Shown: positions 59,901-64,000 of the stretch, in pieces
Numbering within the stretch: the first letter of the stretch is position 1
How the letters are laid out: the number at the start of each line of letters is the position of its first letter
NCBI GenBank assembly: GCA_965153455.1
Contig: OZ234494.1
Coordinates: forward strand, 23,932,001 to 23,996,000
Length of the DNA: 64,000 nucleotides
Direction: 5' to 3'
DNA from: Sphagnum compactum
Taxonomy: Eukaryota > Bryophyta > Sphagnopsida > Sphagnales
The notes under the pieces: model-generated
What the model was told of the DNA's origin: nothing
The model's database searches: none
What the model saw: only the letters and a program-made list of their open reading frames with translations
Program-made: the position numbers and the translations under genes

Positions 59901-60192
59901 CATTTAAGTCTAGGCTTACTTATCTTGCACTACCTCTCTGCAACTGCGAGAGGGGGCCAGAGAGTCTTTATGGTGCAATATTGCACGAAACCCAAGTTGT
60001 TTTTTTAAAGTGTTGCTCTTTATTGACTGTAATAAAAACGTCTATAATATGTAAATACTTAGGTGTTGCTCTTTAATGACTTGAATCAATTTCTACTACA
60101 GCAAAAAAAAATTGTAACAATTTTTTTTGTTTTTGAAAATAGTTTGGTTAATTCTGTTATTGGTCTGTGATGGAAAAACTATTGCATTCTTT
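56903..60192. other. Intergenic region, no supported gene
   Basis: ORFs are short. The overlapping minus frames at 58362-58758 have low-complexity Ser/Leu/Phe-rich translations and no family resemblance. Single stretches near 57.0-57.24 kb could be transcribed. Confidence 0.35.
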
Positions 60193-60528
60193 GGCCCACT
60201 TTTAGATGAGGGTCCAGGTTCCAATTTTCTAGGAACCAATTTGGACTGAATCTAGCAAATTGAATCCTTGAGTTGGATTATACCTTGGTCCTTAGCCTGA
60301 TTCTTGGTTCTGCCGATCAGGAGCTCTCCTTTTAGCACTGTTCTTTGGTCTGAACCAATTGATTTTCCCTCCAAAACAGGTGACATGTGAATTTAGCCTC
60401 AATTTTTGCCACTTTTTGGTCTTGGACCCTTGTCTAAAGGCCTTGGGACCGATTTAAAGCTTTTGACCAATAAGATTGCTTGAATTCATTGGTCGCTGGA
60501 CCTTGGACCCTCGTCTAACGTTGCCCTT
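60193..60528. mobile_element. MITE family 2, copy 2
   Basis: The left end GGCCCACTTTTAGATGAGGGTCC and the reverse complement of the right end (GGGCAACGTTAGACGAGGGTCC) are inverted repeats. The interior matches the element at 9848-10068 (ATTTTCTAGGAACCAATTTGGA, TTGAATCCTTGAGTTGGA, CTTGGTTCTGC) and includes about 110 bp missing there. TTA follows the right end. The left flank is TT, so the duplication is not certain. Confidence 0.7.
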
Positions 60529-60654
60529 ATTCTATTGAGCAGAATTTGGCTTAAGACCCCCTGCCTTCTCACATTCCCTTTGAGTTCATCCTTAGTTGTT
60601 GTATTGTTTTAATGCAATAGAATTCAGCAGGTGTACAGTGATGTTCTTTCTGGC

Positions 60655-61045
60655 TAAATTTACTCAGTTGGCTAAAAAAATTGGTTTTTCTTTGGTTTTC
60701 TAGTCACCAGATTTCAATTTTTTTTGAAACATTGCCTGATTTCTCTATGGGGTTCTAGTGTAGCAAAAAAAAATGAAGGGTTCTTAAATTTTTTTACTTT
60801 AATACTTGGTCTGTAACTAAATTTGGCTAAATTCTTTTGTGGATGATTGCTACTTTGCCTACATCGCAAAATTGGAAAAAAATTTCCTGGTATACACCAG
60901 TGATTTTGTTTGACAACTTATGTCATTTTTTGACATAGAAATTGAGAAAGTTGTGAAAAGATGTGTTTGTCTAGTGTAAATTTGACTGAATTTTGCTAAT
61001 GTCTTGGAAAATTTTGCCAAATTTTTGATATCAAAATTTTTAATT
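60655..61045 (-). repeat. Two dispersed AT-rich repeats side by side (minus)
   Basis: The reverse complement of 60800-60875 reads GCGATGTAGGCAAAGTAGCAATCATCCACAAAAG...TTTAGCCAAATTTAG, a copy of the 17903/54811 family. 60898-61040 reversed matches 44229-44360. The two abut and may be parts of one element. A poly-A run (61045-61062) lies beside them. Confidence 0.55.
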
Positions 61046-62038
61046 AAAAAAAAAAAAAAAAAACCCCCTGATGTAGTACACCATTTGAATAACACCTAAT
61101 CATCTATTTCAAACTTCTTGATGTTAGTTTCTTGTAATGAATCATTGCAATCAAGTTTGGACATTTTATAGTTTGCAGTTTACACCAGTGGGTGATTTGA
61201 GGCTCTTGAATCTGCATGGTTGTAAAGAGGAGGTTCTTCTAAAAAGACAAGAACCACCCAACACTTTGTCTGGACTCTGGGACTCTGATATCCACAGAAA
61301 GAAAGGCAACAGGCATTCATGAGGAGGGTGGTAGCCAATAGAAAAAAACCTAGCCATAGGGGAAAGAAGGGTTGCTAGCTTATATTTACTCATAAAACAA
61401 GGGGTTGTGTCACATTGTGGCCTTGCCATTTTACATGAAAAAGTATCTCTTAAGGCAAAGGAAGAATTATGGAAACTCAAATATTTCACCATGCAAAGAA
61501 ATAATCTTATTAAAAAAAAAGAAACCCTCTAAAAGAAACCAAAATCCTTCAACATATTATAACTCTATAATAACTAATCTCAAGTTTCAAAACAAGGCAA
61601 AATATCATCTTTCAAAAATTCTCATATTAATAAAATAGACCTATATTATTACATAGGGGCCTATAAAAATCCCTTAAGCTACTATACTCTATAATGAATC
61701 TAAAACACAATATCCTTGCCTTGGTAGGCAAGGCCAACAAAGCTGCACATAAATTCATACTAGTGGGGTGGGGTGAGGAGAGAAGGACAATACAAAATTA
61801 AAAAATAAAAAATAAAAAATAAAAAAATAAAAAAATAAAATAAAAAACAGTTCACATACAACATGAATTCAGGTACCTACATAGTACTACCCTGTTGAGA
61901 AAGTTCGCACAAGGCATTGAGAACAAGGTAATTTATTGCTTGGCCTTTTTGCCTCTCTGTGCTGCAGTAAATGTGAACATTTACTGCAGTCATGGGGACA
62001 TACTAGATTTTAGAAGTGCATTGATCTGAAGTTATAAA
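61045..62038. other. Intergenic, A-rich microsatellite included
   Basis: 61795-61848 is an (A)nT slippage tract. A 10-bp inverted repeat, AAATGTGAACATTTACTGCAG with TGCAGTAAATG, lies at about 61965-61993. No gene is recognised. Confidence 0.4.
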
Positions 62039-62316
62039 GAACCGCCGGTTCCTGTCACCATGGCCTTTCGCAATAAGAGAACCGCCGGTTCTTCTTTGTT
62101 AGATTTTTCATTGTTAGACAACCGTCGGTTCCAGATGTCGACTATTTCGGAGTCAGAGAATCATGGGTTCTGGTTTTTTTAGGTTATTTCAGAATCGGAG
62201 AACTGCTCATTCCAGTTGTAAAGGAGTCTGGAATCGGCAGTTATGGTTCTTTGAAAGTTGTACCACACAATTTGTTCATTGCCCCCATTAAAAAAAATTC
62301 AAAGAACCGGGGGTTC
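62039..62316. repeat. Palindromic GAACCGnCGGTTC motifs in a 40-bp-phased array
   Basis: GAACCGCCGGTTC occurs at 62039 and 62079, CAACCGTCGGTTC at 62119 and a decayed GAATCATGGGTTC at 62159, exactly 40 bp apart. Weaker forms follow at about 62201 and 62231, and GAACCGGGGGTTC lies at 62304. Linkers between the motifs are mostly unlike each other except for a -AGA ending. The arms GAACCG/CGGTTC are perfect 6-bp inverted repeats. The array lies about 1.2-1.5 kb before the GDSL gene. It may be a protein-binding array or a decayed 40-bp tandem repeat. Confidence 0.7.
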
Positions 62317-62400
62317 TCATGGAAGATCTGGGGAAGTATCCACTGGTTCTGAAGGTGGTTATTTCATTTTCTACCTGAACCCAATTCTTCGATTGGTTCG

Positions 62401-62697
62401 TTACGTGAGGGGGAGGGAGGGAGCAGGGTTATGAGGAGCCCTATTAACCGCCATGATAACCGCCGGGGCGTGGTCCGGGTTTCTGAGAACCGCCCACCGC
62501 AGGCGCAAACTGTGCACACTCCTCCAGAGAGACTGTGCAGTTGAAGGAGAAAGAGAAGAAGAAGCTCCTTTCCTCTCACTCCCGGCAGCTGCTGCAACCT
62601 TCAAAATGCCGTCAATCTCTTGAGCTTTTGCTTCATAGATCATCCTCTCAGCATCTAGCACTACAGCTGAGAGCTGAGAGCTGATTCTTGTACTCAA
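62401..62697 (-). CDS. Candidate coding segment, unknown protein
   Basis: The frame is open for 98 codons with an acceptor-like GGACTCAG at its start. The first third looks like a charged helix (LDAERMIYEAKAQEIDGIL) and the rest is Ser/Arg/Pro-rich. It has no ATG at the left edge. It lies in a locally GC-rich block between the palindrome array and the GDSL gene and could be a gene fragment or a chance frame. Confidence 0.25.
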   Translation of the reverse strand: MSTRISSQLSAVVLDAERMIYEAKAQEIDGILKVAAAAGSERKGASSSLSPSTAQSLWRSVHSLRLRWAVLRNPDHAPAVIMAVNRAPHNPAPSLPLT

Positions 62698-62816
62698 CTG
62701 AGTCCAAGAAACAAGTTCTCGACCTCGGCAGCAGCAGCAGCAGTTAAGGAAGTGGACATCTTTCTACTTTGTTCCAAAGTAAGAGTCTTCAGTACTGTGA
62801 TCTGTGTACATGCCAT
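62694..62816 (-). CDS. Candidate 40-aa small ORF, possibly first exon
   Basis: An ATG in good plant context (GAAAATGGC) opens MACTQITVLKTLTLEQSRKM, then STSL-AAAAA-EVENLFLGLS and TGA. A possible donor (CTCA|GTTGAG) lies at the stop. Just downstream another minus frame is open to 62401 (LSAVVLDAERMIYEAKAQEI then DGILKVAAAAG), so the two could be exons of one gene if spliced. The family is not recognised. The (GCT)n run gives the Ala stretch. Confidence 0.25.
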   Translation of the reverse strand: MACTQITVLKTLTLEQSRKMSTSLTAAAAAEVENLFLGLS

Positions 62817-63528
62817 TTTCTTTCCTGTGGCTTCTTCTGCAATGCTGTGTGGAGCTTCTTGTAAGCTTCATAAGCAGCTCAGCTGGTAAACAAGTAGAAG
62901 AACAAGAGCGATATTGATCATGCACGAGAAATCATATCTAGTTTATATATGTGTGTGTGTGTAGTTGCCACAAGTGTGGGGTGTGGGTGGTAGTCTAGGC
63001 TACTCTTGTGAACTTCATGATCTGTCTTTAGTGTTTGTAGTGTGCAATGTGCATTGCTTTGATGAATACTTATGTTGTATTTGTGTTTGTAGTTGTGTAT
63101 GTGTTTCGTCTTCTTCTCAGCTGCAGGGGTTCTTGTCAAGCGTCGTGTTTGTCAGGTGTCAGATTGTGTCCATAGGTTACCGAATAGGTGTTCAGCTGTT
63201 AGTGTGCATGCTTCAAGCTGGAATAGGCTCTTTTTTCTCTTCAAGCTGTTTTCTCCTTTGGGTTTTCAGAAGCATGGAGTTTTTTTTTCTTTGAGTTAAA
63301 GACGCACTCCATTTTCCACTTCGAAAAAATGCCTCGATCTTTTGAGCTCAAGAGTGGAAAGATCGAGCTTCGAGCTCGCGTAAATCTTTAGATGAAGAAA
63401 CTCAACAGATTCCGAGTGTTGAAGCAGTTTTTCGCAAGAAAGCTTACATACATTCTTCTCCATTTTGCTGCTTATTAAGCTTGTACCAGAGCTGCAGCAT
63501 TTTTTAACTGTGTAAGTTGTTCGGCAGA

Positions 63529-63548
63529 GAGAGAGAGAGAGAGCGAGA
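63529..63548 (+). repeat. GA-repeat leader of the GDSL gene
   Basis: GAGAGAGAGAGAGAGAGCGA ends two bases before the start codon. Such GA/CT runs are common in plant 5' leaders. Confidence 0.8.
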
Positions 63549-63549
63549 C

Positions 63550-63856
63550 ATGGGGAGATCATCGCAGAGATCACCAGGGACAACTAGGGGACTACAACTA
63601 GTACTGCTGGCTCCCGGGTACTGTGTTGGTTCGATGGTGCTCATGGCGGCAGCCTCTCTGCTAAGTGTTGTGGTGGTGGTGGAGGCGGGAAGATCCACAG
63701 CCAACTTCATCTTCGGAGACTCACTGGTAGATGCTGGCAACAATGACTACCTCAGCAGTCTAGCCAAGGCGAACTATCAACCGTATGGCATCGACACATC
63801 TGACCACAAACCCACTGGTCGCTTCTGCAACGGTCGCATTGTTCCTGATCTCATGA
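63550..63856 (+). CDS. GDSL esterase/lipase, first exon (partial)
   Basis: The ATG at 63550 opens 102 codons plus one base, ending at the donor CATGA|GTGAGC. A hydrophobic stretch at residues 29-46 (MVLMAAASLLSVVVVVEA) acts as signal peptide or anchor; Met29 is a likely alternative start. Block I follows directly: NFIFGDSLVDAGNNDYL with nucleophile Ser58, then ANYQPYGID and PTGRFCNGRIVPDLM, the usual plant GDSL order, with the first intron at its usual place after the N-G-R...D segment. The remaining blocks (including the Gly, Asn and DxxH residues) lie beyond the window. Proteins of this family are secreted esterases or lipases acting on wall, cutin or lipid esters. Confidence 0.9.
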
Positions 63857-64000
63857 GTGAGCACAGTGCATGCTTTGATCTCAGTAACTTATATAATCAA
63901 ATTGCAAGCTTCTGTTTGCCTTGCACCATTCTGCTCTGTTAGAGAACTTCAAAGAAAAAACACAGCTTGCCTGTGACATGGCCCAAGTTCTAAGCAGCAC

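Overview
This window looks like nuclear DNA of a land plant with a large, AT-rich, transposon-laden genome. The genes are spliced with GT..AG introns and encode plant families: an NDR1/HIN1-like (LEA_2) protein, a pectinesterase, a GDSL esterase/lipase, plant-type HYPK and APC/C subunit CDC26. They are islands of higher GC in long AT-rich tracts of degenerate repeats, decayed transposon genes and small inverted-repeat elements. The style of the decayed transposon ORFs recalls seed-free plants (moss, lycophyte or fern), but the lineage cannot be fixed from the sequence alone. There is no operon structure, CRISPR array, rRNA or convincing intact tRNA.

Layout. 1-8.4 kb: a decayed minus-strand ORF, AT-rich degenerate tandem repeats, and a MITE with TTA target duplications at 7111-7487. 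8.5-10.5 kb: a weak two-exon candidate gene overlapped by a second frame with a duplicated 37-codon unit, then a second MITE family and a 78-bp tandem repeat. 11.8-13.8 kb: a dispersed repeat lying just upstream of the two-exon NHL/LEA_2 gene. 15.5-17.5 kb (minus): a five-exon gene that I assembled and read as a selenoprotein-H-like (Rdx, thioredoxin-fold) protein with a likely mitochondrial presequence; its CxxC/CxxU site reads CEES. 19.8-22.3 kb (minus): a reverse-transcriptase relic. 22.8-23.2 kb: a GC-rich MITE. 23-30 kb: AT-rich DNA without recognisable genes. 30.7-31.5 kb: divergent HYPK (minus) and CDC26 (plus) genes sharing a 281-bp spacer. 33.6-33.9 kb: a long foldback. 36.2-38.0 kb: decayed hAT-type and DUF7869-like transposon ORFs. 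40.9-43.7 kb (minus): a complete five-exon pectinesterase. 44-62 kb: mostly repeats, including a second copy of the repeat found upstream of the NHL gene, a tandem duplication with a 21-C run, and candidate exons near 56.7 kb. 62.0-62.3 kb: palindromes spaced by 40 bp. 63.55 kb to the end: the first exon of a GDSL esterase/lipase that continues beyond the window.

The pectinesterase and GDSL enzymes act on the cell wall or outside the cell, the NHL protein sits in a membrane, and HYPK and CDC26 are intracellular housekeeping factors (nascent-chain N-acetylation and cell-cycle ubiquitination). Apart from the HYPK/CDC26 head-to-head pair I see no functional clustering. No complete new 'system' is evident. 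The most unusual observations are the SelH-like protein without its redox pair, the 40-bp-phased palindrome array, the repeat shared between a gene promoter and a distant site, and the foldback.
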